Positions 12,532-25,676 of a stretch of 64,000 bases of DNA are shown here, one piece after another. The notes under the pieces were generated by a model. It was not told where the DNA came from and made no database searches. It saw only the letters and a program-made list of their open reading frames with translations. The stretch is from Rotaria socialis (taxonomy: Eukaryota > Rotifera > Eurotatoria > Philodinida > Philodinidae), in assembly GCA_905331475.1 (NCBI GenBank), contig CAJNYU010003469.1, positions 89,576 through 153,575 of the forward strand, written 5' to 3'. How positions within the stretch are numbered: the stretch's first letter is position 1; each line of letters starts with the position of its first letter. The translations under genes and the position numbers were made by a program.

Positions 12532-13443
12532 TTAGTTGAGAGTACTTTCAGAACGTTCATTTTTAAGAAAAAATTCAGTCCAAATGAATTCTTCTTTGTC
12601 ACTATAATAGAAATGTCCTCTATTTTCTAATATATCAATGGTTACCGGACAATGTGCCGTTTCAAATAGACTCTTTGCTTTCAGGCAACTTTCTTTATAC
12701 GCATCTTTAGAACCTGTTAGTATATAAATCGGTAATGGAGTAATAATGTTTCGAGGTTGTAACATTTTATCCTCATTATATTGACCACCAAAGCCACCAC
12801 AATGATTACAAAGAGCCGCAAATGTTTCTCCACCATAATGTACAGCAACATTTGAACTAAATAAACCTCCATTGGAATAACCCATAAAATAGATACGATT
12901 TATATCCAACTGGTCACTATATTTATTCTTCATGTAGTTTAATAAATAGTCAAGATAATCAATATCGTCTTTAGGCTGTTCTATTTCCCAATATAAATCA
13001 CCAAAACCAAGATGACCATATTTATTACGTTGAGGTCCATGTTCATTGAAAGTACCTTGTCCTTGACCAAAAACGACTAAAAAGCTATATTTCATTGACA
13101 GTTGTAACCAACCAGTTCGCACAAGTGCACAATACCAAGCACATGAATTAAGCCCGTGATAAAAAATTAACAAAGCCATAGGCTTTTTTTCCATCTTATC
13201 TATGCAAGGTTCGTGCACGACAAAGAAACGTTGATTAGATAAATCAACTTGAAATGTGCGACCTAATTCAGTATAATATTCTTTTGTCATTTGTTGACTT
13301 ATATTCCATGCCCATTTGGCTTTATTAACTTTTTCATCATTGCAATCATCTCGTATAAGATAACAACTTTCATCAGGTGCATTATCATCTATTAGTTTTG
13401 TTGATGTAAAATTCACTGGTGTAAAATAATCTAACCAATCCAT
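12532..13443 (-). CDS. PHB-depolymerase/feruloyl-esterase-like alpha/beta hydrolase, intronless
   Basis: This is a 303-residue serine esterase of the LpqC/PHB-depolymerase (CE1-like) type. The fold markers appear in order: LLIFYHGLNS after the second strand (oxyanion region, about residue 91), FGQGQG at 125, the nucleophile elbow GYSNGG with Ser190, the acid in TGSKDAYKES (Asp247) and the base in NRGHFYY (His277). It has no clear signal peptide, so it is probably intracellular or carries a non-classical N-terminus. It is a single uninterrupted frame in a window where almost every other gene has many short introns, and bdelloids are known to carry many acquired bacterial or fungal hydrolases. 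Horizontal origin is therefore plausible, but codon use looks host-like. The physiological substrate cannot be read from sequence; polyester or feruloyl esters are the usual ones for the family. Confidence 0.75.
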   Translation of the reverse strand: MDWLDYFTPVNFTSTKLIDDNAPDESCYLIRDDCNDEKVNKAKWAWNISQQMTKEYYTELGRTFQVDLSNQRFFVVHEPCIDKMEKKPMALLIFYHGLNSCAWYCALVRTGWLQLSMKYSFLVVFGQGQGTFNEHGPQRNKYGHLGFGDLYWEIEQPKDDIDYLDYLLNYMKNKYSDQLDINRIYFMGYSNGGLFSSNVAVHYGGETFAALCNHCGGFGGQYNEDKMLQPRNIITPLPIYILTGSKDAYKESCLKAKSLFETAHCPVTIDILENRGHFYYSDKEEFIWTEFFLKNERSESTLN

Positions 13444-13689
13444 CTAATGATTCTTTGCATTCGTTGTAAACAGAGAAACAGTTGCACAATTTTTTGAGTC
13501 ATGATGTCGCCATTACAAAAATATACAGAAAAAAAATACGGCATTTTGAATGACAAATTGACATCATAAAACTTAATTTGACTAATACACTATTTTAGAT
13601 TTTTAAAAGTCTAATTTATTTAATAGAGTTTTACTCGGTTGGATATTATAAAAAAGATAAACTAATCAAACAGCATTCAATCGATTGCA

Positions 13690-14297
13690 TTATTTACAAA
13701 AAGCTAGAATCAAAATACTTATCATCAAAAGTGAAGGATAGGTAGCAATAGATTGTTCATTGTTTTTCAAATAGTTTCCACCAGTTGCATACCATCCTTG
13801 ACTACCTGGTGAATAACGATTGTAAGGTTTATTATAAGGATTATTTGCATTTATTTTTTGCCAAGCATTGTTGGTGTTGTGGTAAAAATAGTTTTTATTC
13901 GGTTGTTGTTGTTGTTGTTGTTGCGGATTTATAAGATTTTTATTTGTATGAAAGCCATTATTATCATTGATTGGTAAAATAATATCACTATTGGGACGAT
14001 TTTGAAGCGGTGTAAATGAATTATAATTCGAACCCACTCCAATTCCTAGATATACGAATGAAATGAAATTAAAAACAAAAAGAAATCAATTACAGTTCGC
14101 ATTATTCTATTAAATGTATAGTCACCTTGATAGGCATTACCAAGATTTACACTGTTCAATCCAGTTAGTTGTCCTTGGTAGGAAGGACCACTGTTTTTTA
14201 GTAAATTCGCTTGATAATTATAAAGATATTGAGGTAGTGTACTTATTGTTTGAAAAAACGTAACAATAAGGAAAAATAAACTTATCTTATGAATCAT
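13690..14297 (-). CDS. Small secreted or membrane-anchored N/Q-rich protein
   Basis: Two exons (14297-14126 and 14045-13690) join in phase 1 to give 175 residues. The protein begins with a clear signal peptide (MIHKISLFFLIVTFFQTIST) and continues with a Tyr/Asn/Gly/Gln-rich mature region that includes a Q7 tract. It ends in a hydrophobic segment (LLMISILILAFCK) immediately before the stop. An N-terminal signal plus a C-terminal hydrophobic tail with almost no cytoplasmic extension fits either a GPI-anchored protein or a tail-anchored secretory-pathway protein. I do not recognise a family. GTG at 14315 is in frame upstream, but the ATG at 14297 gives the signal peptide directly and is preferred. 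Confidence 0.65.
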
Positions 14298-15407
14298 TTT
14301 TATTTGTGAACGCACGCAAATGAATAGGTGAGTTCAATTCGCTCTGAGATTTACTTCTGTTCTTTGTCATACGGATGTTCATAGATGAAAAGTATAGAGA
14401 AATCTTTCGTTCTCCTTTTTTTTCTCTCTCTCTCTCTCTTACCAAACACAAACCATTCTCTTTTGATACATTTGAATCAATTGTATTGTAGATTTTTGCT
14501 TGCGAGAGAATTACAGGGCAACATTGAAAGAGCGACGGGAAGAAAAAAGTGGCCTGTACAGTTAGGTCATCATATGTCGCCATTATTCGTCTAGAAAGAA
14601 AAGAACTGATGCCCCGGACGCAATTCTTTTACAGGCTATGCCTCGAAAAAGAATTGATAATTACAAATGAAGTGTTGTGCAAGTATAAAGAAAATGCCTA
14701 CCGTGCAAAGGACATTACAGACCATTATACTCGTTCAATAATGCGAATATTATAATCGTGTTCTCTTATAGAAATTGCGACCTAGAAAATATTCTTGAGG
14801 TCATATTTCTTTTACAAATATCTTCCTCAATAAAATCATTGTTGGTAATCATTTCAGAATACTTGTACGTTTTATTCAGCAGTATGTAAGCGAGAAAAAA
14901 CAGAAGCCCAACCAATAAACTTGAAAATGTTTATCTCTCATATTTTGCATTTTTATACGGCAGTAAAATTATTTTCGAAATAATTTGCACTGGAGTTTAA
15001 AGTCGATAATAAAAAAATGAAGAATTGCCTAAACTAAAAGCCACACGATTACCGAATACTTAACATTTGAAGTAGTCATTAAAATTGTAAAAATGTGATT
15101 GAATTTCTTCAACTTACGTTGAGTATTGGTTTCTCAAGTATCTCTTCTTCTTGTTGACAGTAAATGTCTTGCAATAATACTTCTTCTTTTTTTAACCTCA
15201 TTTTATTATTCATTTTTAGCTTAGCTCTTTTAAATATTAGATCATCATAAACTTATTGAATTTTGACAACTACCAATTCGGATCGTATTGATTCAATTGA
15301 AATGCAAATATATCATAATAATAACGATTATAATTTTTCTTTTTTCTTAACTTATTCATTAAATTTTAGCTGATAAAAAAAAAGAAGGAAAAAAAAGAAT
15401 ATCATTA
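14298..15407. other. Intergenic, with one orphan candidate exon at 15118-15213 (-)
   Basis: This region holds a CT-rich run near 14420-14440 and A-rich sequence near 15370. On the minus strand, 15213-15118 reads as an ATG-initiated exon of 32 codons rich in Lys/Glu (MNNKMRLKKEEVLLQ) ending at a consensus donor GTAAGT. I could not find a partner exon with confidence. It may be the first exon of an unrecognised small gene or of the secreted-protein gene downstream. Confidence 0.3.
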
Positions 15408-18400
15408 TCAGATTTTATTGAGCTGAATCAGTTTTTGAACATATCGTACAAGTATGCGTTGTGATCCCAATGTAATCGATTTAGTTCCTTTGCACATATT
15501 CATTTGATCATCACGTAATGTTGGTGAACATTCTTTTGTATGAAATATATGCACTAAACTATTATCGATTGTGCGAAAGACGTTTAAAGTTGGACATTGT
15601 ACTAATTTATCGTAAATTTCCACATCTTCTTTTCCCCATCCGCTTATTTCAACATTCCAATTACCAATTTGTCCTAAATCAGCTTTATATATGCCCAACA
15701 TGCCAAAGCCATATTGTCGCCAGTAACCAATATCATCGCGAAGATTAAACGAAGAGATATTTAATAAGAATTGTGCTGATTCCCAATAATTCGGATCATA
15801 TTGACTAAATATAATGGGGAAATAGACTTGTTTATTAAAAATTGTATGATGACGTATGCGAGGAAATAAATCACGAGTAAAAACCATATCAAGATCAATA
15901 AAAAATAGAAGATCTGTATCATTGAAACGAGATGCACCGTATGAACGTGCGTAACCACGTGTGAAATTTCCACTTTCAATTTCAACTAAATGAATACGTG
16001 AAGATTGATATTTTCGAACAAATCTTTTTATAAAATCTGCCAATGTTGACATACGTTCACCACTATCTTCTGCTGTTTCCATTAAGATTACATAGAGATG
16101 TACATTAAGAAGACCAGGATCATTAGAACGCATTACGATATGATCAAAATTTGTTAGCAATCGTCGAAGAGTAGCAAGACGCCCACTAACAGGTACAATC
16201 ATATTAATAGGAACAGGTGGAGAAGATAAAATTACAGCTGCATTCGTATTGGTGATCACCGGTGAATTAAAATTAACGATATCAGAAGAGTCAGCCCCAA
16301 CAGGATATAATATTGCACTTGAATATGAAGAGGGAAGTTCACGAAAATATAGGGGACGAAATCTTTGTACAGCATAAACACGTTTCCGCACGGGTACCTG
16401 AGAAGAGAACTATTTTATGCAAGAAATTGAGCAAACAATAATCAATGGTAGCTCTTAATTTGAGATTGTAGTTTTAGACGAACAGAAAAATGTCTAATGT
16501 ATTTAAAAAAAAGTATAGAAATAAAAACTAGTTTGATCTTGAATGAGGAAATTATTTGATTTGAGGTTAGATTTTAAAAAAAAATGATGAAGTGAAATTA
16601 TTTTTCTAAGAGAATTACTTTTCTCTTTTTGTCGTGGAAATTTATTTATACGTGATAATATTGGTCAATATGATGAATTAGTTAAATGCATTGAAAATAA
16701 GTGAAACCATCGAATAGGTAAGTATATTTTATTGCCGTAGAAAAAGTATTCTCATATATATATTTATTTTTGAATATCAAATAGAAATATTTTCAATCAT
16801 TCAACGACTACGAAAGTATCTCTTCCAAATGTTAACTACCTTGAATCCGATAGGAAACAATTGTATTCAAAGTAACTTACCGACATTTTTCTACCCATAT
16901 ATTTTCGATAGATAAGATATAAATCTAGAATATAATTAATGCCATGTCGTGGCTCATATTTATAATAACCATATAAAGTCTTTTTATATTCCAAAAATCG
17001 ACCCATGTTTCTTGAAATTTTATTAACTTCCTCCATATATGTCCGAACGACTTCATCAAAACATTGTTTATACGCTGGTTCAATCGATCGAACAGGTAAC
17101 TCAGTATTAGCTGAATATTGACTAGCAGTAAATAATGTATAAATGCCAGGAGTAGTTTTTTCTTTGACGAATGTTTTCGTATGAGTATGGTTGTTGGATA
17201 TTGAATGAAGTAAATCGAATAGAAAAGAAAAAGCTAAATCGTTCAATGATGGAACAGTTTGATTTAAATATGCTTGTAAAGCATTCCAGAGTAGACGATC
17301 TAGTATGTTCAATAAAAATTCGCTTATATAAATTATTATATGAGTGCATACCTGAAGACAATTGCTGATCATTATCAATTTTAAACAATCGATATGTATT
17401 ATTGTACAATGCCATAATTTGTTCAGCAATATGTCGATCAGGCATATTTAGTTGTTTATATAGTAATTTCAATTGTTTTTGCATTCGATCGTTTTTAGTT
17501 CTTTGTATTAATTGAAAAAGTTTTTTTATTTGAAATTTTATTTGATTTTCTATATTAAGAATTTGATCATAAATTTTTGTCTGCCGACGTAATAACATAT
17601 TACGTTGTTCGAGTTCAATAATTCGTCGTTGTAGAGCAAAATTATGCACACGTGTAAATACGCGTACATCTTTTATCGAATGAAGACTAACAGCACGTAA
17701 AATATCTGTTGATACTAAATTTCGTGCTTTATAACCTTCCGTTTTATTCGGATGATTATATAGAATATGTTGCATTTCATACGACCATGTACATGATGTA
17801 TTTGCATATTTATGTACACATCGGCCAAGTTCAACATCTTCATGTGAAGTATAAAAGTTTTTCAAACATTTTTTAATATTTGGAGTAAATCGAGCCAAAG
17901 TTTCACGAGACAATATTATACCAGGTCCGCCCATACAAAAATTTTCATTTTCACCTAACGCTAGTTTACCGAATTCTTCTTTTGTTCCCATACCTGGCTG
18001 CCCGATGTAATAGGGTTTACCTAAACGAAAATGAAACACATGCAAATACTGTTTCTTTCACTAGTTGCTCGAAAGAAGAAAAAAAAGATCTTACGATTAT
18101 CAATGGAACGAAGTAATCTTTCTAAATTATCTGTTCTTATATAAACATCGTCATCAACACGCATGAACCATTCGAATTTATTTAAATAATGATCATAAAT
18201 ATATTTCATCATAAGAAAAGATTTTTTCTGTGGTGGATATGTGTCTGTCACTGATGGTAAACTAACAAGATTAATATTTGAATCATTTGTAGTTGAACCT
18301 TCACTTGAAAAAAAGATGACTTGTCCAGGCACATTTCTTGCCCATGTACGCATCACTGTTGGTGCACGTGTTACTAGAAAATCTTTACTTGTCATTATAG

Positions 18401-18730
18401 CAACCAGAATCAATTGTTTCTTTTGTGATACACGAGGTAAATTAATCGATGAGATAAATGATAGATTTCCTCGACGGTCACCATAGAAGTCATCACCATT
18501 TTGTTCTGAAGATAAATCATCCGTTATACATCGTTTAACATTACAAAGAAAAACAAGGCCGAATTGAAAACCAACAGCAACAGATATAAGTAATAGCATC
18601 AATGATAACCACCATGTTGGACCTCGAATATTACCCGTAATACGATTATTGATTGGAGCTGGGAGAGAAGTACGTATGTTCTTCTTTTTTGATGATGCCA
18701 ATGGAAAAATATTTATTGAGTCCTTAAAAA
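15408..18730 (-). CDS. CHSY1: Chondroitin sulfate synthase (CHSY1/3 type)
   Basis: This is predicted to be a bifunctional Golgi type II glycosyltransferase that alternately adds GlcA and GalNAc to chondroitin. Exons run 18730-18095, 18020-17352, 17299-16881 and 16397-15408, with consistent phases. An N-terminal membrane anchor (WWLSLMLLLISVAVGF) is followed by the beta-1,3-transferase half with YPPQKKSFLMMKYIYDHYL, the metal-binding MRVDDDVYI and ENFCMGGPGIILSRE. A basic linker region follows, then GINYILDLYLIYRKYMGRKM and the beta-1,4-GalNAc half with DLLFFIDLDMVFTRD, QVYFPIIFSQYDP, WRQYGFGMLGIYK and GWGKEDVEIYDK. The C-terminal metal motif is DLD where human CHSY1 has DVD. The most 5' exon I can place begins at an acceptor-like AAG and has no obvious ATG before the anchor, so an upstream exon is likely missing; candidates are noted near 21.1-22.5 kb. 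Confidence 0.88.
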
Positions 18731-19744
18731 ACAAGTCCAACAAAAACAAATTATTTTTCTGTTTTCGAAAATACTTCCGAATACGATTGTAAGTCTACCA
18801 TCTCTTAGATTCCATTTTTATTATCTTAGAAAAATAAAACATGAAATCTAACACATCGGAATGTATTTATTCTTCCAGTTAATGTGGCAAATTTTTCTAG
18901 AAATCGAAATAATCATATTGGGACAATAACTACAAATTTTCTTCTGTGCACTCAATACAAAAATCAATGATGTTGGTCGATCTGGTGTACCGTGTTTTAT
19001 TCTACGAAATGACACAATGGTGATGTTTATCGATGAATCAATACAAACAAATACAGGTGTGATACGGCACCTACTTGGCGGTACATAATATAATCCATAA
19101 ACATCATCAATACGTCATTTTTTTTTCAGTATAAAAAAACTAGGTCAGTCTAAAGTATTGATTTTCATATCAAACTTATCAGAGAAAATCATAATTGTTC
19201 GTCAACAGCACTAAACTCCGTCAGATAATCATTTTGATGGATCAAAAAAATATGATCACTAAACGAAAGTTTGCAAAACTTAAAAGAATTCCTTCGCCAA
19301 TTTCTTCAAAATGTTCTCTCGAACTTGAATTTAATCGGACTATCATTTTTACTAGAAAGTTCTTCGCTTGGTTGTGTAGAAAAAGAAATGTGTTTAAAAG
19401 TTTTACGCAAAAGTCTTAGGATGTCGTATACCATGAGAAATTCAGAAAAAGACTGGATAAGTTAACAAATTGATTTTTGAAGGATTATTTTCTAAACGTT
19501 TGTAAATGAGCCGAATTAAATTATCCATTGTAAAGGCCTTGTACAATTCTATTTTCCCCTCGCAATTTTAAAAATTTCAATTAGTATTAAACGTATGAAA
19601 AGTTTCACTTTTTATTTGTCAATTTCTCAGCTCTACTGATAAAGGAATCAAAGCCTATTTACACTTGATGCATACAGATCATTTTCCTCTTTATTCTGAT
19701 AAACAACATACAGTTGTGTTATAGTTGGATCTATAAGAATTTTG

Positions 19745-20090
19745 AAATAAATGCGGAAACATCGGATTTGCATCCGATTGTTATGTGTACTGCAAAAACT
19801 GAGTCGATTTATATACGCAGTGAATAATACTGAGAAAAAATTTTAAAAAATCCCTGTACCCCTCCTCAGGGATGGCCTGGTCAATAATGACAATTTTTTT
19901 CGATAACTCAGCCATTTCTTGATGGATCCCTCTCATCTTTGAACTCGATTGAGATACTGATGAGATCATTCTGTGTACAAAATTTCATGACAATCGGACC
20001 AGCCTTTCAGGAGCTATCGTATAACCGGCCGGGCACGCTGACCGATTCTCGAGTGTACTCACTTTTGTTTTTTGAGTACACAAAAAACAG
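19745..20090 (+). repeat. Dispersed element, copy 1 (internally deleted)
   Basis: This copy shares with 27005-27600 (opposite orientation) a start near AAATAAATGCGG, a hairpin ATCGGAT-TTGC-ATCCGAT at 19761-19778, GTTATGTGTACT, the block ATCCCTGTACCCCTCCTCAG, and an end with the perfect 9-bp inverted repeat GTGTACTCA...TGAGTACAC (20053-20081). Relative to copy 2 it lacks about 240 bp just after GTTATGTGTACT. No transposase is present, so it is non-autonomous. Confidence 0.7.
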
Positions 20091-21117
20091 CCTTATTTTG
20101 TTTCAAGACCATAAAACGCATAAAATCTCTTGTTAAAGAGAATATAGGCATCTTGGACAAAATATGTTTAGTTGTTTGTTGATTTTGACACTTTTCATAG
20201 TTTATTATGTTGTGCTGAAACTTTAGATTCTGCAACAAAGTTTTTAATCGATTTTTCGAAGAGAATGCACCACGGAATCATCTAGTAACAAATATCAGTC
20301 GGATAAAGTTCAAGCAAGAGAAAAAATTCCAACAGCCTCATTCTTTATGTGCCACTCAATATTTATCGTTACTACTATAAAAAATACTCTCAAATTTTTC
20401 GAACGTTAAGCATTTTTCCTTTTAATTCTAATTGACATGGACGTAACTATTCAAGTTTCGAGATGCCTATTCATAAGACTAAATGGTCATGCCATTGTTT
20501 GCTAAGAATAGTAAATGTTTTTGTAGAAAAATTGGCGATTATATTGAAAAAAGATAAAAGAACTAATCTTCTAACAAAATAAAATATGAAATTACAAGAA
20601 CACATGAAAACGACGGAAAATATTTTCTTCTATAATATTAAATCTTTATACTAACCTTACTCATTAGAATTAGTAGAAGAACAGAAAAAAAGCGTATGTA
20701 TTATTTTTGTTACTAGCAGCAAATGTACGTCTTGTTAAATATTATCGAAGTGAGGCAATCATTTTATAAATCGTTTGTAAGTATAATTTTACTCTTAACT
20801 TAATTGACTGAAATTATCAATGACTTATATTTTTCTTTACAAAACGACAAAAAAAAATGATCACACAGCTTAAATATTTCAACTAAAGAGTAGAATAAAT
20901 GCTTGAATAATTGATGGAAATCTTAGAATATATTACTAGAATAATTATGGAAATTAGCAAGTTTGAAAATATAAAGGCTTTTTTTTGCCTCTCAATCCAA
21001 TTATTGAGATATATGTAATGAATGAATGAATGAATGCCAGAAAACTGAATTCTATTATACACCCTTGAATATGTACATATGTGTACGAAAAGGAAGAAAA
21101 ATAAATACGAAACTTAC

Positions 21118-21316
21118 AAAAAACACATTCTGCGATGGAGCTGAAGAGTATGACATGTTTTGATGATTGCAAAAAACATAAAGATCTTTTGTATCAGATA
21201 ACCTATGATACAGTCTAGGTTCATTTTGTCGTGTACGACCAAGCAATTCGAATAAATATCTGAGCTTTTCAAAAATTCTTAAAACAGCCATGAGAAGTAT
21301 TTTTCTTCTTGAAAAA
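21118..21316 (-). other. Candidate orphan exon
   Basis: A pyrimidine-rich acceptor (ACTTTCTCAG) precedes 66 open codons (ILLMAVLRIFEKLRYLFELL within them), which end exactly at a consensus GTAAGT donor in phase 0. Phase 0 is what the first placed chondroitin synthase exon (acceptor at 18730) requires, so this could be an upstream exon of that gene. I do not recognise the sequence and it might be a chance frame. Confidence 0.25.
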
Positions 21317-22416
21317 CTGAGAAAGTTAAAACCAAAGATAAATTTAGTAGAAAAAAGAATATAATCGTTTATAATAATATTTTATAGAAACCAAATTTTA
21401 TAATCTGAATAGGTTAAATAGAATGGGTTGATAGATAATAACCATAGATGGGTGGTCGTATTCATTCATAGTATATAATACAACATGGCATGATGGCGCG
21501 TTAAATTATTCATAGGCGAATAAAGCGAAAAACTATATGAATAAGAACATAATAATATGCATGCTGATCAATACAATACAGGAGAAAAAGCAAAAGAAAG
21601 AATTCGAAAAAATCGCACTGTCTAAAAAAAAACGTTTTCTTTCAATTCACTGAAACATATGCTTATTCCTAAACTCGTTGGTGGACAAGAGAATGAAATA
21701 GTAAGCATAATATTTTAATTGGAACGGTTAGAGAAAGAAAAAAATTAATTCCGTCGACAGCGTTTATCTATGGGAAATAAGTTAAAAGGTTCTATAGGTG
21801 GATTGCAGCTATAGTAAAATATAATTTGTTCAAAACCGAAAGTAGACTCTAAGAATTCAGTCAGCTTACATGAAATAATCGAAACTATTTTATACTAATA
21901 AATACGAGATCTTTCAATATTTCGAATCTCGTTTATCATCAGATTACGTGTCTGCATGTTTCCTACTCTTCATTGTAGCGCACAACAAGATCGTTATGCT
22001 GAATAAAGCAAATATTTTCTACCCTGCATACAAGTATGATATTACATCAATACTAGCTCATTATCATCATAGAAGAACTTATTCGTCAAGATTTCAAAAA
22101 TTGGTGAGAAAAAGTTGAAGTAGCTGTAAGTGTATCAACAACAGCAACATCCATTGATATGTATATTATAAGCAGTGGTTTATTTTTTTGTCAGTTCTTC
22201 CTAAGATAAAAATCATTCAGGATGTCTTTCTTGTAATCGGAGAACGAAATTCATTTCAATTATAGGTTAAAACGACGGCTGAAATGATTGACAAAGAAAA
22301 TTTCAAATTATAGGCAAGTAACCGAGAGGAACCCACAATTTTCTACATTGAAAAGAGAATATCTTAGAAGTAATTTACCAATAAAAGTACAAATGTATAT
22401 TAAAAAAAATACAAAC

Positions 22417-22503
22417 CTGATTTACAATACTTGACGTAGATTTCAATGTAGAAGTAACAATCACATTGTCGAATTTTGCTATTTTACCAACAGACTTGGC
22501 CAT
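22417..22503 (-). other. Candidate first exon (ATG to GTTTGT donor)
   Basis: The ATG at 22503 opens 29 codons (MAKSVGKIAKFDNV at its start) ending CAG before GTTTGT in phase 0. The 21118-21316 frame needs a phase-2 partner, so the two do not join directly. It is only a possibility as the start of a minus-strand gene reaching toward 18.7 kb. Confidence 0.2.
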
Positions 22504-25500
22504 AACATACTCATGAAGACACTAAGCTTCGTTCTAAAAAGTACGCAAAACTAGTTCGGATGCCGACAACAATTACAAGAATCGTTTATCATTATATAGC
22601 ATTGAAGAGAAATGATACCTATCATCTGCTTCTGTGACACACACACGCGCACAAAAAATAGTGTAAACAACGTTCTTTCACATCGACATATAATAAATAT
22701 CAGTCGATCATGAAGAGTTATAATTGCTTTAGTATATTCTTAGAGAGTAATGCATCGTTTCATGAAAGCTGTCGAATGAATAGGATTATTGATTATGTAC
22801 ACTTACTGTGCTATTATCTACAGTTGGTAATATTCAAGTATGATTGTACTCTCTGTTTAGTAATAAAAACACTAGAAAAATTTTCAGCTTGCAAACATCG
22901 AGTTCATGTTGTTGTGAAATAATTCTTCACTAGTGATTATCTTGTTGACTGCGTTTTGAGTGTTGTCAAACAAAATGTTGAATACCATTGTTTTTCTTTT
23001 TAGATTCTCAATCGTTCTTTTTTTTTTCGAAAGTCATTAGCATCATAGGATAAATATAAATTTAAGTATACTTCTCTCTATTGACGTTAGCCAAAAAAAC
23101 TACTATTTTAACAAAAGAAAAAGAAACCATAGCTATACGATAGTAACGAATAACACTTTTAAAGACAAGGAGTGTGTAAACTGTCAGAAAAGCGTTTTTT
23201 TATTTGAAAATCAATAATGAATATTTGTCTTGAAATTTTAATTCAAGATTTATTCAAAATGCTGTAATGATCAATTGAGATGATTAGTAGATATAATTTC
23301 TTCCTATCTTTCAAGCAAGCAAGCAAGCATCGAGCAGCTAGTCTATTTGGCATTGAACTATTAGTGATTATGATTATCTAAGTTTTTTTTTTTTCATTCT
23401 AATAATTAACATCTGATTTCTAATTGTCTAACGAGTAAAACGTTGCAGAATGTTAGATGCGCAAGTCTTTCTATAACATCTGTAAAGAAAAGTCAATTGT
23501 CGATTATTTTTCAGTAAAAATATGTCTAATCTGAAAAAGCACAGAAAATGGCATTTTGCAATGTTTCTAGAAGAATGTTCTAACGCCTTTTTAAATAGAA
23601 CTAAAACGCTTTCAAGATAAAGGATTGAGATTCTCTTCATCATCTTCTGGTTACACGCTTCTCTCTTCATTTTTTGTTTGAAGCCCAAAGAAAAAAATGA
23701 AATTTGAAACGAACTATGTTGGTCAATAGATGTCCCTAGCAAAAGATTACAAGTGCAAACATGTTTCATTTCACATTATTATGATGTTCTTTATAGGTCA
23801 TCTATTGTGTCCAAGTGTTTTCAAACTCATTATACGGATTAGAAATGAATTAAGAAATAGGATTACTGTTGTTGTTGTTGCTGTTGTTTTCATGATCATA
23901 TTTCATACTTCACTTTGTTATTCGTATATAGTGTTGCGAAGGTTTATAGATGATTAAATCACTAAATAATCTGTAAATAAGTATTTCATTAGTATTTAGT
24001 AGCTTGTTATACTAGTCATTGGCAAAAGATGAGGATAATAAAGGACATTCAGATAATTTTCTAAACAGAACTGTTCTCATTCTGATATTTCCTACGAATG
24101 CGCGCATTTGAAACTCTTACCTATTCAAATTATTGATCGACAATGGTGACATTTAATATTAAAATATCCAATAATATAATATATACGTATATATGAAAAC
24201 AAAAATAAGAAATTTCATAACAAAAACAAGTATAATATCATATTAATGAAAAGTAATTGCATGCATATTTTCTTTTTCCATATTTTCAATACATCACGAT
24301 ATGAGATGATCATTGTATAAGAACTATCGCGAATTTATATAAAATAAAAAAGAAATATGAACGTTTATTTCTAAATTATAGTGAAAGACTCCGATTACAA
24401 AAAAATAGTAAAAACAGGATTAGCAGAAGTCTGGTAAAAACAACATTGTATTATGACGCTACTTCAATAACCCATTAATTTGAAACGCCTTATATTTGCA
24501 AACAGCTTTTTGATTTAGGTAAAAGAAAAAAAAATCTTGTGATCGATATAACAATTATGAAAATCTTCCCAAGGTAGTCGAGAAAAAAAAGTTAATAACG
24601 CTGACTAAATTTACATAAATACACCTACGCACTCATGATTTAGACAGTGTATTAAACATATTTACAGAAAAATCAAAGCTGAGTTTTATTACATAGACAG
24701 TTTTTTTTTCTTCTTATCCTTCAATTTTTGTACTCATTTATACTTTCATCAGCACAGTCCAATACTTATTTACCTAAGTATAGCTTTAAGGCGAGCTTCA
24801 TTGACATTTTTTCCTATACATTTTTTTCTCGTTCGGTGTAAATACAACATGTAACTGATCTGTAATCCTGATTACATTTTAAAATTTATATATTCAACGT
24901 TAGAAAATAGATGTTTTAATTAAAAATCTTTCTGTTTTCATCGTTGAAGAATTTTATTTTATTCATAAGATTGTCAAATTTTCATTTTCTACATTACTAT
25001 ACGCGTGTGATTAACTCTCATATCATATTATAATGTAAATTAATACGAATATCAGTTATTATTATGCATATTCTAGCTTTCCATAAGTAATAATTACTTT
25101 CAGCAGGTTGATATTTCGTATACATATGAATAAAAACACTTTAAAAATAGATACATGCATTAATACTATCAAATAATTTGTATTCATGTTTATTAATTCA
25201 ATGTTAGGATTATCAGTATTATATCAATGATTGTCATATTTATCACCGATCATTTAATTCTTTGAATTAAAGAGAAAAAGATCATATTTTTAAAATAACC
25301 ATATATAATATCGGGACAGTTTTCTGTTTCGTTGTGCATTCGTTTGTGTCAAAGGAACGTTCATTTTCTGTTCTTTCGTATTAATTAATTTTACAACAAC
25401 AAACTGAAGATCAATATATATATATTTAAAGAAATGTATGTAAAAAGTACAGGCACAATCATATGTAATGAAATATAATTGTGAAGCAAAAAAAAAGAAA

Positions 25501-25676
25501 ATCGAATAACAATAATAATAATAATAATAATAATTCAATATGAAATGTAAAAACAATTAAAATGATCTCACTACGTATCAAAATCTGTGCAAAGTTTATT
25601 TTTCATTATGCGTCAGACAAAAAAACTACTGTTTTCACGGGGGCAATCAAGTCAGTAGACTTGAATTATTCATCAT

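Larger units (their letters stand above)
18731..25676. other. Large gene-poor region
   Basis: Nearly 7 kb without a recognisable protein. It includes one copy of a dispersed repeat (19745-20090), candidate orphan exons at 21118-21316 and 22417-22503 on the minus strand, an AAGC tandem near 23310, and an AAT microsatellite near 25508-25533. Reading frames elsewhere in it are short, low in complexity and lack splice signals. It may be partly a long first intron or the upstream region of the chondroitin synthase gene. Confidence 0.4.

Noticed and set aside
23428-23957. Overlapping open frames on both strands near 23.4-24 kb
   Set aside because: Low-complexity, hydrophobic translations without splice signals or similarity; consistent with chance.
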